Shown here in pieces: positions 18,333 to 27,006 of a DNA stretch of 64,000 bases. The DNA lies in contig CP060239.1 of assembly GCA_023898785.1 (NCBI GenBank), forward strand, positions 1,798,001 to 1,862,000, given 5' to 3'. The notes beneath the pieces were generated by a model. The model worked only from the letters and a program-made list of their open reading frames with translations, was not told the DNA's origin and ran no database searches. Position 1 is the stretch's first letter, and the number at the start of each line of letters is the position of its first letter. Source of the stretch: Rhodospirillales bacterium. GTDB lineage: Bacteria; Pseudomonadota; Alphaproteobacteria; Micavibrionales; Micavibrionaceae. The position numbers and the translations under genes were made by a program.

Positions 18333-18489
18333 TCTCTTTCAGGTTTAATTCCTCGCCGCTTGCGGCGTAATCGTCATCGCGAGCGCAGCGAAGCGATCCA
18401 GTGCCACAAGGATAAATTCTGGATTGCTTCACCGCCTTTGGCGGTTCGCAATGACATGATACCTCGCCCCTTGGGGCGGGGTGTTCATT
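18330..18489. repeat. Dispersed 160-bp palindromic repeat, copy 1
   Basis: The element starts at the stop codon of the Clp-like gene and ends before the convergent methyltransferase gene. It contains nested inverted repeats: CGCCGCTTGCGGCG, then GTCATCGCGAGCGCAGCGA paired with a distal CGCAATGAC-type half, CCGCCTTTGGCGG and CGCCCCTTGGGGCG. A second copy, about 90% identical, lies at 43900-44059. Minus-strand translation gives a recurrent cysteine/arginine-rich peptide that I regard as spurious. Confidence 0.9.
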
Positions 18490-18517
18490 AACCAAGATTT
18501 TTGCTGCGTTTCCTGCA

Positions 18518-19567
18518 CTATTTTTGTGCGCAAAAAACCTTAAAACCCTGTGCTTCAAATATCTTTTCAAACGCCTTGAAATGCTGCTTCAAAATAGCTT
18601 CATACGGCAAATGCTTGTTCGCCACCATCCATAATGCGCCTCCAGGCTTCAGGCTGTGACACGCATTAACAATAAAATCCTCCCCAATTGTGATGTCGGC
18701 AGATTTTCCTTCATGAAACGGCGGATTCATCACAATAAAATCCAAACCCCTTAAACTGTGTTTTGTACAGTCACACCACAAAAATTCCAGCGCTGCTGAT
18801 ATATCCGGCCTCGCAAGATTTTGACGTGCCATCTCCAAAGCCCGCCAATCTGCATCCAGACATGCCAATGATTTTACAGCGCAATGCGCAAGCACACGGC
18901 GCGCCAAATATCCGTAACCACATCCAAAATCTGCTCCTTTGCCCTGTAAATCATTTGGCAAATGCTGCGCTAAAAGCGCCGAGCCCTGGTCAACTTTATT
19001 CCAGCCGTAAATGCCAGGCCAGGAGCGAAATGTGCCATCAATAACCTCTTTCGGCTGCCCGGCGGCCAATGCCTTTTTACGCGCCGCCTTATCAACATTG
19101 TCTTTGTACGCCCACACAACGCGCGCTTTATGACGTGATTCACTGCAAATATCATACAAACCCAAAGTATCCATGTTCTTGGCCAATCGTCCGCCGCCGG
19201 CCTTGTTGCCCGCTGCGACAACCAGTAGACCGCCAGACTTAAGAATCTCCAGTGCGTACGCCATCAAATAGAGTGTTTCAATCTGGTTTTTCGGTGCGGC
19301 CAATAACGCAACATCATACGATGTCCCCTCGTCAGGAAGACCGGGAAGCGCTGTATAACCTTGCGCCTGTAATGCGCTTTCATACGGCTTAAAATATTGC
19401 TGCAAGGTTAAGTCGCACTGATCAAATTGCCGCAGTGCTAACGTGACCTGCGCATTCAAAAAAAGGGTTTTCTGCCCGGCCGATGGCCACGGCAAAGCAC
19501 CGGACTCAAATGGATAGAAAAGTATTTGCAGCGCTGCGTCATCAAGTAAAGCCATAGGCCCAACCAT
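18518..19567 (-). CDS. Class I SAM methyltransferase, RsmC/RlmG-like
   Basis: The 349-residue protein has two tandem Rossmann-like halves, as in the 16S rRNA (guanine-1207-N2) methyltransferase RsmC: a degenerate N-terminal half and an active C-terminal half. The latter has the SAM motif ADFGCGYGYLAR (about 213-224) and the catalytic NPPFHEG (about 281-287), characteristic of N2-guanine and related base methylation. The exact rRNA target cannot be told from sequence. An alternative start lies four codons downstream at 19555; neither has a clear ribosome-binding site. It stands alone between a repeat and an RTX gene. Confidence 0.85.
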   Translation of the reverse strand: MVGPMALLDDAALQILFYPFESGALPWPSAGQKTLFLNAQVTLALRQFDQCDLTLQQYFKPYESALQAQGYTALPGLPDEGTSYDVALLAAPKNQIETLYLMAYALEILKSGGLLVVAAGNKAGGGRLAKNMDTLGLYDICSESRHKARVVWAYKDNVDKAARKKALAAGQPKEVIDGTFRSWPGIYGWNKVDQGSALLAQHLPNDLQGKGADFGCGYGYLARRVLAHCAVKSLACLDADWRALEMARQNLARPDISAALEFLWCDCTKHSLRGLDFIVMNPPFHEGKSADITIGEDFIVNACHSLKPGGALWMVANKHLPYEAILKQHFKAFEKIFEAQGFKVFCAQK

Positions 19568-19600
19568 ACGCGCAAGAACAATGAAAAAACAGGAGTTTTT

Positions 19601-21256
19601 CTAAACTGGAATTGATGTCTCGGCTTCAATGTTACCGTCTGCGATCAAATCCGCCAGCGTTGCATTCAAGCCGCCATCAAAAACGGCAATGGCTTCAAAT
19701 GTGCCGCCAATATCACCGTCAGCGTTAATATGAAGCTCCGTATCACTGCCATTTTGTACCAATTGTACAAAATCGCTTAAGGCATCATCGACAGTACTGT
19801 AACCAACCAGAATATCTGCGATATTCAAAATATCTCCGCCAACGCCAGCTTCAAAATCAAAGATTTTATCGGCCAACGCATCCGGCAATAACATCACAAA
19901 TGTATCGCTCCCTGTGCCGCCATAAGCCTGATCAAAACCTTCTCCGATAAAGAGGACATCATCGCCACCCTCACCATAAAGGATATCGTTTCCAAGACCG
20001 CCAATGAGCGTATCAGAGCCTTGTTCACTGGCATCTACACGAATACGGTCAATATCCAGATCAAACAGCACGTCTTCATAATCCGCATCGCCCAAATTCG
20101 GCAGATCTTCAAAACCTATGCGCAGCACATTCTGATTGGCCAGATCCAGCAAACCGGATACTGCGTGTGTATCGCCGTCCCAGTTAATGTCCGGAGAATC
20201 TCCGCGCGGCGTTGTGTGATAATGATAACCGTTTAGAACCTGCTCGGTTGTGCCATCATTATAAACAACCGAAACCAGATTCCCGTCATCATTAATTGTC
20301 GCAGCGCGTTCATTCACGCCACCGTAATCATAGACAAAGCTTATGACATTATCACCGGTAATATCCAGGCCAAGATACTCACTATTAACCCGATCACCGT
20401 CGGCAATAATAAAGAATCCAAACTGACCACCAGCTTCGCCAACTGGTAATTCAATCTGGTGATCTATGTTGATTCCCGCGTCCTTCACATTCGCCCACAG
20501 CACAGATGCCATTTCGATCGTGCCGTCTGCCGTAATGCTATATATACCCAGCGTATTATTATATCCGGCAAAACCATCACGGAATGTCAATGTTGCCGAA
20601 GCATCATAACTGACCGTCAGGTTATCGCTGTTAATCCCCAACGCCGGGGTACCTGGCGGGATAAGACTTTGAATATTCGTGCCTTCGATCAACTCTGGAA
20701 ACGTAATATTGTCGATGAAGTCCTTATCCAGATCCATCAACCCCAGATCTGTGCCGCCATAAAGAATGTCGTCTCCGGCGCCACCGTCAAGCCGGTCATC
20801 TCCTTGACCGCCAAAAATCTGATCATTATCGTCATTTCCGTTCAAAATGTCATTTCCTGGCCCGCCATCAATAATATCATTTCCATATGATCCAAAAATC
20901 TGGTCATTCCCAATATTTGCCCAAAGAATATCGTCTCCGGCGCCACCCAAAATAATTACATCCCCATAGGTGGTATTCGCATCAGCCAGATTGATCACAT
21001 CCCCGCCGTTACTTGCAAAAAACTGCTCGATATTATGCACAACCTGCATACCAACATTGTCTGTAAGGCTTAAGAAATCACCATCATCGGTCATGAATAA
21101 AAAATCTGTACCGCCAAGCCCGTCATACGCGCTCGAATTGACACGAAATTCTTCGTCAACATCATAAGATTTACTACTGTAAGGATTAACAAGTGTCACT
21201 GTAATTTGTTGAAGCGTTCCAGTAAAAAAAATTATATCTGTTCCGTCAGTCGCCAT
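19601..21256 (-). CDS. RTX calcium-binding protein with central DUF4114-like domain, type I secreted
   Basis: This 551-residue acidic protein has two blocks of RTX nonapeptides. One is at about 104-175 (GGAGDDILW, GGPGNDILN, GGQGDDRLD, GGAGDDILY) and one at about 425-465. Between them lies a beta-rich domain resembling DUF4114 (about 205-400, containing GQFGFFIIADGDR). The C-terminal part (about 470-551; DKIFDFEAGVGGDILNIADIL) is the VCA0849-type type I secretion target domain also found in the giant adhesin, so both proteins may use the same exporter. There is no Sec signal peptide, as expected. Its function after export is unknown; it has no recognisable catalytic domain. About 440 gene-free, AT-rich bases precede it. 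Confidence 0.9.
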   Translation of the reverse strand: MATDGTDIIFFTGTLQQITVTLVNPYSSKSYDVDEEFRVNSSAYDGLGGTDFLFMTDDGDFLSLTDNVGMQVVHNIEQFFASNGGDVINLADANTTYGDVIILGGAGDDILWANIGNDQIFGSYGNDIIDGGPGNDILNGNDDNDQIFGGQGDDRLDGGAGDDILYGGTDLGLMDLDKDFIDNITFPELIEGTNIQSLIPPGTPALGINSDNLTVSYDASATLTFRDGFAGYNNTLGIYSITADGTIEMASVLWANVKDAGINIDHQIELPVGEAGGQFGFFIIADGDRVNSEYLGLDITGDNVISFVYDYGGVNERAATINDDGNLVSVVYNDGTTEQVLNGYHYHTTPRGDSPDINWDGDTHAVSGLLDLANQNVLRIGFEDLPNLGDADYEDVLFDLDIDRIRVDASEQGSDTLIGGLGNDILYGEGGDDVLFIGEGFDQAYGGTGSDTFVMLLPDALADKIFDFEAGVGGDILNIADILVGYSTVDDALSDFVQLVQNGSDTELHINADGDIGGTFEAIAVFDGGLNATLADLIADGNIEAETSIPV

Positions 21257-21699
21257 ATTATATCCCCGCCTGCTTATTTTTTATTTTTGCCCCAAAAGCG
21301 CCTTTTTATATCCCCATGGTAATCAGGCAACCTTTACCCACACTTGTCAGAATACGTTAATTTAGTTAATATTTTATGTAAAATCTTAAGATTTATACGC
21401 CTTTTGGTCAGTAAAAATGGGCTTTTTAAGGTGGAAAATTAACCAAATTTTTATGGTTTTGAATAGGAAATATAAAGTAACCAATTGATTTATATGGTTT
21501 ATTGATAGATTGTATTGTTTCTTGTCAGAGCTTTGGTAACCTGACCAACTATTCCACAGGAAGCATATTGACTGCAGGCGTTACCCTCCATTAAGAAGAG
21601 GCGTTGAAATCGGTGTGACGCCATAAGAAATGCATGTCACAAAAATCAATAACTGACTTTTATAAATGATGCCTGAGCCTAGTGTAGCCCGGAAAATGC
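21257..21699. other. Gene-free AT-rich region between the RTX gene and ahcY
   Basis: This stretch of about 440 bases holds no credible coding sequence. It is AT-rich, with runs such as TTAATATTTTATGTAAAAT around 21363-21381, and should contain the RTX gene promoter and the end of the ahcY transcript. I see no strong terminator hairpin and no riboswitch-like structure. Confidence 0.7.
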
Positions 21700-23022
21700 T
21701 TAGTAACGATAATCGTCTTTTTTGAACGGACCGTTGGGTGAAACGCCAATATATTCAGCCTGTGCATCGGTGAGTTTTGAAAGCTGCGCGCCGACTTTTT
21801 CCAGGTGCAGGGCGGCGACTTTTTCATCCAGATGTTTGGGCAGGACATAGACTTTATTGTCGTAGGCGCTGTGGTTTTGCCAGAGTTCGATCTGGGCCAA
21901 TGTCTGGTTGGTGAACGAGGCGCTCATCACGAAGGACGGGTGGCCGGTGGCGCAGCCCAAGTTTACCAGGCGGCCTTCGGCGAGCAGTAAGATACGTTTG
22001 CCGTCGGGGAATTCGATCTGGTCGACTTGCGGTTTTATGTTGGTCCATTTCATGTTGCGCAGCGGTTCGACCTGGATTTCGTTGTCGAAGTGGCCAATGT
22101 TACAGACAATGGCGTTGTCTTTCATTTCGCGCATGTGATCAACGGTGATGATGTCTTTGTTGCCGGTGGTGGTACAGAAAATGTCCGCACGCGGGGCGGC
22201 GTTTTCCATGGTGACGACTTCGTAGCCTTCCATGGCGGCCTGGAGGGCGCAAATGGGGTCGATTTCGGAGACGAGCACGCGGCAACCGGCTTTCCGAAGG
22301 GATTCGGCAGAACCTTTACCGACGTCGCCGTAACCGCAGACCATGGCGACTTTGCCGGCCATCATGACATCGGTGGCGCGGCGGATGGCATCAACCAGGC
22401 TTTCGCGGCAGCCATATTTATTGTCGAATTTGGATTTGGTGACCGAGTCATTGACGTTGATGGCCGGGCAGCGCAGCTTGCCTTTTTTCTCCATCTCATA
22501 CAGGCGCAGGACGCCGGTGGTGGTTTCTTCGGAGATGCCTTTGACATCATCGAGCAATTTCGGGAAACTTTCATGCATGCGTACGGTCAAATCGCCGCCG
22601 TCATCGAGGATCATGTTGGGAGTCCATATTCCTCCTTGGCCATCCGGGCCTTCGATGGTTTGGTCGATGGCCCACCAGAATTCCTCGTCGTTCATGCCTT
22701 TTTTGGCAAAGACCGGTGTGCCTGTGGCGGCGATAGCCGCAGCGGCGTGGTCTTGCGTGGAGAAGATATTGCAGGAGCTCCAGCGCACTGTGGCACCCAA
22801 GGCTTGCAGCGTTTCGATGAGGACGGCGGTTTGGATGGTCATGTGGAGGCAACCGGCAATGCGCGCATCTTTTAGAGGCTGTTTGGTACCATATTCTTCG
22901 CGCAAGGCCATGAGGCCGGGCATTTCAATTTCGGCCAGCTCTATTTCCTTGCGGCCCCATTCGGCCAGTGAAATATCGGCAACCCAGTAGTCATTTTCCA
23001 AGCTCTTCGGCACAGCGCTCAT
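21700..23022 (-). CDS. ahcY: S-adenosylhomocysteine hydrolase
   Basis: This 440-residue cytosolic, NAD-dependent enzyme splits S-adenosylhomocysteine into adenosine and homocysteine, removing the inhibitory product of methyltransferases and feeding the methionine cycle. Hallmarks are SSCNIFSTQDHAAAA (about 82-96), the NDSVTKSKFDN substrate region with its catalytic Lys, the NAD motif GYGDVGKGSAESLR (about 229-242), and the C-terminal KKDDYRY that closes over the cofactor. An AGAGGAT site precedes the ATG. The length is on the short side for bacterial enzymes, many of which carry an extra loop. It is divergent from the next small gene, with little space between them. Confidence 0.98.
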   Translation of the reverse strand: MSAVPKSLENDYWVADISLAEWGRKEIELAEIEMPGLMALREEYGTKQPLKDARIAGCLHMTIQTAVLIETLQALGATVRWSSCNIFSTQDHAAAAIAATGTPVFAKKGMNDEEFWWAIDQTIEGPDGQGGIWTPNMILDDGGDLTVRMHESFPKLLDDVKGISEETTTGVLRLYEMEKKGKLRCPAINVNDSVTKSKFDNKYGCRESLVDAIRRATDVMMAGKVAMVCGYGDVGKGSAESLRKAGCRVLVSEIDPICALQAAMEGYEVVTMENAAPRADIFCTTTGNKDIITVDHMREMKDNAIVCNIGHFDNEIQVEPLRNMKWTNIKPQVDQIEFPDGKRILLLAEGRLVNLGCATGHPSFVMSASFTNQTLAQIELWQNHSAYDNKVYVLPKHLDEKVAALHLEKVGAQLSKLTDAQAEYIGVSPNGPFKKDDYRY

Positions 23023-23078
23023 TTTGTTTAGATCCTCTTTAAAAATTAATGATTTGGGCTTACTATAGGGGCATGAGC

Positions 23079-23465
23079 ATGAAATTCAATGAAGAAAGTT
23101 CGAAGCCGCCATTTATATACAAACGCAACCCTTTGGTGGAGCATGCGTGGCGAATCTTTGCCCTGAAAGAGGGGAAGGCTGATTATGAGCCTGTTGGCGA
23201 ATATACTGTGCTGGATTTAGATGAACCTTCTGATTTAACTGAGAAAAAAATGGCTAATCTTATTGCCATTCTGAACGGTCGTCGTGAACTTCAACAGTTG
23301 GGCGAGCTTACAAAATCCCGTTTGTTATTTACGCAAGTGCCTGAGGAAGAAGGTGCTATTAATAAAAAATTAATCTTTCGCACCTACGATGGAGATGGCA
23401 TTTCAAAAGAGAATGCCATTCTTGTAATAGAAAAAGGTGTATTTAAAGATGGCGGGCAAACCTGA
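23079..23465 (+). CDS. Hypothetical 128-residue protein
   Basis: I do not recognise the family. The ATG at 23079 is preferred because AGGGG lies seven bases upstream; ATGs at 23049 and 23073 are in the same frame but poorly spaced. The protein is soluble, mixed helix/strand, with charged segments (KEGKADYEPVGEYTVLDLDE) and no signal peptide or metal motif. Two very small genes follow immediately on the same strand, the first overlapping its stop codon, so the three may form a short operon that ends against rapZ. Confidence 0.7.
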   Translation: MKFNEESSKPPFIYKRNPLVEHAWRIFALKEGKADYEPVGEYTVLDLDEPSDLTEKKMANLIAILNGRRELQQLGELTKSRLLFTQVPEEEGAINKKLIFRTYDGDGISKENAILVIEKGVFKDGGQT

Positions 23466-23574
23466 ATTTTCAACTGTAATTCAACAGTTTTTGAGTGCAG
23501 CGAGCGGGCCGGTTGAAACGGTTTCGCCGGCGCATAATTTGGAAAAACCAATGGGGCTGGATTTGCGGCGTTAA
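23449..23574 (+). CDS. Possible 41-residue small protein overlapping the preceding gene
   Basis: An ATG within the last codons of the upstream gene opens a 41-codon frame starting MAGKPEFSTV and ending LDLRR. The overlap of 17 bases suggests translational coupling. There is no recognised domain. At this size it could be chance; the operon-like placement is the only support. Confidence 0.4.
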   Translation: MAGKPEFSTVIQQFLSAASGPVETVSPAHNLEKPMGLDLRR

Positions 23575-23601
23575 AACAACCAGAGCAAAGGGTGTAATAA
23601 A

Positions 23602-23727
23602 ATGTCAGGATTACCTCCCCAAAAAGAGCTTTGTTGTCTTTTTGCAGAGAATGCAGCGAATATCACGCAAGTTAGTGCCAGTGCAGAGTGCACTTTAACG
23701 TTCGATCCTGAAGGCGGGCCAAATTAG
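23602..23727 (+). CDS. Possible 41-residue cysteine-containing small protein
   Basis: The ATG at 23602 follows an AAAGGG site by ten bases and opens a frame that starts MSGLPPQKELCCLF and ends DPEGGPN. Its last codons overlap the end of the convergent rapZ by four bases. No family is recognised. The adjacent Cys pair and a third Cys give no clear metal site. Confidence 0.4.
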   Translation: MSGLPPQKELCCLFAENAANITQVSASAECTLTFDPEGGPN

Positions 23728-24569
23728 GTCGGTAGGTCACGGTGTGTAACGTGAGTGGCGAGGCCACATTTGGAGAGCCAGCGGTTTATTTCTTCGGTGA
23801 CAAAAACAGAACGGTGACGTCCCCCGGTGCAGCCGATGGCGATGGTCAGGTAATGTTTGCCTTCTTCCATATAACGGGGGATGAGGGGCTCTAACAAAGT
23901 TTGAAACCGCTCTATAAATCCGGAAAAGTCAGGATCTGTTTTGATGTAATCGCCTACGGCGGCGTCCAGTCCGGTTTTAGGTTTTAAGGTTTTGTTCCAG
24001 TGCGGGTTTTTCAGGAAGCGTACGTCCATAACAATATCGGCTTCGCGGGGTAAGCCATGGCGGAAGCCAAAGGAAATCAAAGAAATACTTAAGGTTTTTT
24101 CGTGGCGGGAGCCAAAATGGCCTTCGAGAATGTGGCGGACGTCGTGCACGGAGAGGTCTGAGCTGTCTATGGTGAGATCGGCCTTGTCTTTGATCTGGCA
24201 TAATAAATCACGTTCGCGGGCGATGCCGATGCTGACCGGGGCGTCATCGGCCAACGGGTGGCGGCGGCGGGTTTCGGTGAAGCGCTTTTGCAGCACTGCG
24301 TCATCGCATGTGATGTAGATCAGGAGTGCTTTTATCTTTTTTACGGTTTCCAGTACTTTATCGGGCGCAAAGCCGCGTGTGCGTGTGTCTATGCTTATTG
24401 CTAAAGTGCTAGGATGGGGGCTGTCTTTGATGAGAGCGGGGACGAGACTTAGCGGGAAGTTATCGAAGACTTCGTAGCCCAAATCTTCAAGGTTTTTGAG
24501 GACTGAGGACAGGCCTGCACCAGACAGGCCGGTAATGATTAGCGGTGTTTGATTGGTTTGTTCGTTCAT
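23724..24569 (-). CDS. rapZ: RapZ-family nucleotide-binding protein with altered P-loop
   Basis: The 281-residue protein aligns throughout with RapZ (YvcJ/YhbJ), the RNase adaptor and GTP/ATP-binding regulator. It has the family segments LEDLGYEVFDN (27-37), DTRTRGF and the C-terminal GCTGGRHRSVFVTEEI, which belongs to the RNA/ligand-binding half. The Walker A loop reads GLSGAGLSS (14-22): the Lys expected at position 20 is Leu, from a codon that is clear in the sequence. Nucleotide binding at this site should be weakened or lost. Its ATG overlaps the chvG stop by four bases, so the two are coupled. In many alphaproteobacteria hprK lies between these genes; here it is absent. Confidence 0.93.
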   Translation of the reverse strand: MNEQTNQTPLIITGLSGAGLSSVLKNLEDLGYEVFDNFPLSLVPALIKDSPHPSTLAISIDTRTRGFAPDKVLETVKKIKALLIYITCDDAVLQKRFTETRRRHPLADDAPVSIGIARERDLLCQIKDKADLTIDSSDLSVHDVRHILEGHFGSRHEKTLSISLISFGFRHGLPREADIVMDVRFLKNPHWNKTLKPKTGLDAAVGDYIKTDPDFSGFIERFQTLLEPLIPRYMEEGKHYLTIAIGCTGGRHRSVFVTEEINRWLSKCGLATHVTHRDLPT

Positions 24570-26323
24570 ATTTTATTCAATATCACAGTGAACCGGGCAC
24601 CGCGCGGTTTTTCTTCGGGGCCGTAGATGTTTTCAGCGAAGATCTGGCCGCCGTGAGCCTCAATGATTTGACGGCAAATTGACAGGCCAAGGCCAGAATG
24701 TTGGCCGTAATGTTCGTGCTGTGGGCGTTCCGAATAGAAACGCTCAAAGATTGTTTTCATTTTGTTTTCAGGGATGCCTGGGCCTTCATCATCGATTGTA
24801 ATGTGTACTTTTGTGGCCAAGGGGGTTACGTTGACGGTTATTTTGCTGTCGGCGGGGCAGAAAGACAGGGCATTGGAGAGCAGGTTTTGGAAGACTTGCG
24901 CTAGTCTGCTCTCCAGTCCCCAGACAAAAATATTTTTTGGCTGGGTATTATGAAGTTCAATGGTGGCTTTAGGGGTTTGGATAGAGCGTGTCCAGTCTTG
25001 TTCAGCGCCGTTAGAACGCTCAAGCGGGTTGGCAGCGTAAGTTTCAAGCAGGGTTGTCAGCAATGTGTGCAAGTTTATTTTTTCAAACGCTTCACGGGAT
25101 AGTTCCGAATCGATGCGTGAGGCGTTGGAAATATCTGAAATCAGACGATCAAGGCGCTGGACATCGTGTTTGATGATGTCCATGAGTTTTTTTCGATCTG
25201 AGGTTTTTTTGACGATGGAAGCTGTTTCGATAGCGCTATTGAGAGACGTTAGTGGATTTTTGAGTTCGTGTGCGACGTCGGCGGCGAAGCGTTCAATGGA
25301 GTCCATTCGGTTCCATAAGGCGCTGGTCATTTGACGTAGAGCGAGTGATAACTCGCCAATTTCGTCGTGCCGGTGAGACAGGTCCGGTATGTCGTCGGAT
25401 CGAGCTTGACCGCGGCGTACGTTTTCGGCGGCGTTTGCAAGTTTTTTGAGCGGGCGGGCGATGACTCCAGAGAGATAGATGGAAAGCAGGATTGTCATGG
25501 CCAAGGCCCCTGAAAAGATTTTTAAGACGTCAATCCAGACGCGGGAAATATCTTGTTCAATTTCAGTGCTTTCATGGGTTAGCAATATAGCGCCGCTTGG
25601 TTTTTCATTCATTAAGAGCGGGGCAGCCGCAGATAAAATGATACGCCCTTGTTTGTTTTGCCATGCGGAAAGGGTAATTTGTTTATTGAGTGCGTCTATA
25701 AGGCCTGGGGGGATTTCAGTATTTTCCGGGTAGGTCGGAAGAGACTGGTGTTCCGGCAGGAGATCGATAATAAAGCGCATCATTTTTTTCAGGGTTTTTA
25801 TGCTATGAAAATCCTGTGTTTTTCTGTCTTCTAAGGCCCAAAGGCGATCATCGTGGTCTGGCAGGGTGCGGGTGTCGAGAATAAGGGTTCCTTGAGTGTT
25901 AAAAATACGAATGCGCTGACGGCTCGTTTTGGCAAAGCGAGAGGCAAGTTTCTCTAAATTTTTGAATATGACACGATTTGCATCAATATCTAGGTTGGTG
26001 TTGGGGATTTCTTTTTCTGAAAGGCTTGTGGATATTAAATTCAGCTCGGTTTCAAAAGTTTGCAGACGCGCATTGATGAGGTTGTTTTGGTATTGTCCAA
26101 GATAGAGCATTCCAAACATCAGGATGAGCAGGGTGATAGCATTGACTGCGATAATGCGCAGGGTGATACCGGTGATACGGCGCTCGGGGCCGCCCCAGTA
26201 AAAATCGAGCAAGTGGTCAAATTCCGGTAAATCCGGACGCACGGGGGCCAGACGGAACCAGCGGGCTTTGTCGCCGTTGTGATTTTGGTTCTCAGTTTTC
26301 TTTGTATCGGTATCCGACGCCAT
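24566..26323 (-). CDS. chvG: ChvG-type envelope-stress sensor histidine kinase
   Basis: This 585-residue inner-membrane kinase has an N-terminal tail with WGGPERRITGITLR just before the first span (about 50-72), a periplasmic sensor region (about 73-260), a second span (about 270-292), HAMP, the His box FAADVAHELKNPLTSL (about 352-367) and a HATPase domain with DEGPGIPENKMKTIFERF and GLGLSICRQI. ChvG/ExoS kinases sense acid and envelope stress and phosphorylate ChvI. The start at 26323 removes a 48-residue extension that only reads through chvI; it leaves a 32-base overlap with that gene. It is followed directly by rapZ. Confidence 0.93.
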   Translation of the reverse strand: MASDTDTKKTENQNHNGDKARWFRLAPVRPDLPEFDHLLDFYWGGPERRITGITLRIIAVNAITLLILMFGMLYLGQYQNNLINARLQTFETELNLISTSLSEKEIPNTNLDIDANRVIFKNLEKLASRFAKTSRQRIRIFNTQGTLILDTRTLPDHDDRLWALEDRKTQDFHSIKTLKKMMRFIIDLLPEHQSLPTYPENTEIPPGLIDALNKQITLSAWQNKQGRIILSAAAPLLMNEKPSGAILLTHESTEIEQDISRVWIDVLKIFSGALAMTILLSIYLSGVIARPLKKLANAAENVRRGQARSDDIPDLSHRHDEIGELSLALRQMTSALWNRMDSIERFAADVAHELKNPLTSLNSAIETASIVKKTSDRKKLMDIIKHDVQRLDRLISDISNASRIDSELSREAFEKINLHTLLTTLLETYAANPLERSNGAEQDWTRSIQTPKATIELHNTQPKNIFVWGLESRLAQVFQNLLSNALSFCPADSKITVNVTPLATKVHITIDDEGPGIPENKMKTIFERFYSERPQHEHYGQHSGLGLSICRQIIEAHGGQIFAENIYGPEEKPRGARFTVILNKI

Positions 26324-27002
26324 AAAGTGTTTCAATCTGGTTAAAGTCAGGGTCTGTTTTTTTAAACTTTTTGCGCAGGCGTTTGATGTGGGAATCGATG
26401 GTGCGGTCATCGACGTAGATGTTTTCACCGTAGGCCATGTCGATGAGTTGATCACGGTTACGGACAATTCCAGGGCGCTGGGCCAAGGATTTTAGGAGTA
26501 AGTATTCGGTAACTGTCAGGTTGACGGGTTCATTGTTCCATGTACATAGGTGGCGCTGGTCGTCCATTTCCAGCGGGCCGTATGTGTATTTCTCAGTGGC
26601 ATCTTGCGTTTTTTGCGCTTTGCCGTTTTCCTGCATAAGGCTATGACGCCGCAGGAGCGAGCGGATGCGTTCGATCAGCAGGCGCTGGGAAAAAGGTTTG
26701 GAGATGTAATCATCTGCGCCCATGCGCAGGCCGAGGATTTCATCTATTTCATCATCCTTGGATGTGAGGAAAATCACGGGAATAGTTAAAGTTTCGCGGA
26801 GTTTTTCCAGGACTTCCAAGCCGTTCATGCGCGGCATTTTGATGTCGAGAACAATCAGATCCGGTGTTTCTTCTAGAATGCCTTTAAGGCCTGCTTCGCC
26901 GTCATTGAAGGTGGTGATTTCGTAGCCTTCGGCTTCCAGTGCCATTGACACGGAGGTGAGAATATTGCGGTCGTCATCAACGAGGGTAATTTTTGCACTC
27001 AT
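26292..27002 (-). CDS. chvI: ChvI-type OmpR/PhoB-family response regulator
   Basis: The 236-residue regulator has a receiver domain (acidic pair in LVDDDRN, phosphoacceptor in VLDIKMP at about 52, Lys in ISKPFS) and a C-terminal winged helix with VTEYLLLKSLAQRPG and the ending TLYGVGYRYKEN. It pairs with the kinase encoded just downstream. ChvI proteins control exopolysaccharide, motility and acid-response genes in related bacteria; the targets here are unknown. I chose the ATG at 27002, four bases after the folC stop, over one ten codons upstream that overlaps folC. Confidence 0.94.
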   Translation of the reverse strand: MSAKITLVDDDRNILTSVSMALEAEGYEITTFNDGEAGLKGILEETPDLIVLDIKMPRMNGLEVLEKLRETLTIPVIFLTSKDDEIDEILGLRMGADDYISKPFSQRLLIERIRSLLRRHSLMQENGKAQKTQDATEKYTYGPLEMDDQRHLCTWNNEPVNLTVTEYLLLKSLAQRPGIVRNRDQLIDMAYGENIYVDDRTIDSHIKRLRKKFKKTDPDFNQIETLYGVGYRYKEN

Positions 27003-27006
27003 GAGG

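Noticed and set aside
18280..18570. Cys/Arg-rich minus-strand peptide that also appears at 43822-44058
   Set aside because: It is the translation of the dispersed 160-bp palindromic repeat, a recurrent spurious product rather than a gene.
22027..22875. Long plus-strand frame opposite ahcY
   Set aside because: It is antisense to a clearly conserved enzyme gene and has no ribosome-binding site or domain; codon bias of ahcY explains it.
23022..23079. SAH riboswitch upstream of ahcY
   Set aside because: The gap to the divergent gene is under 60 bases and shows no stem or conserved core of that riboswitch.
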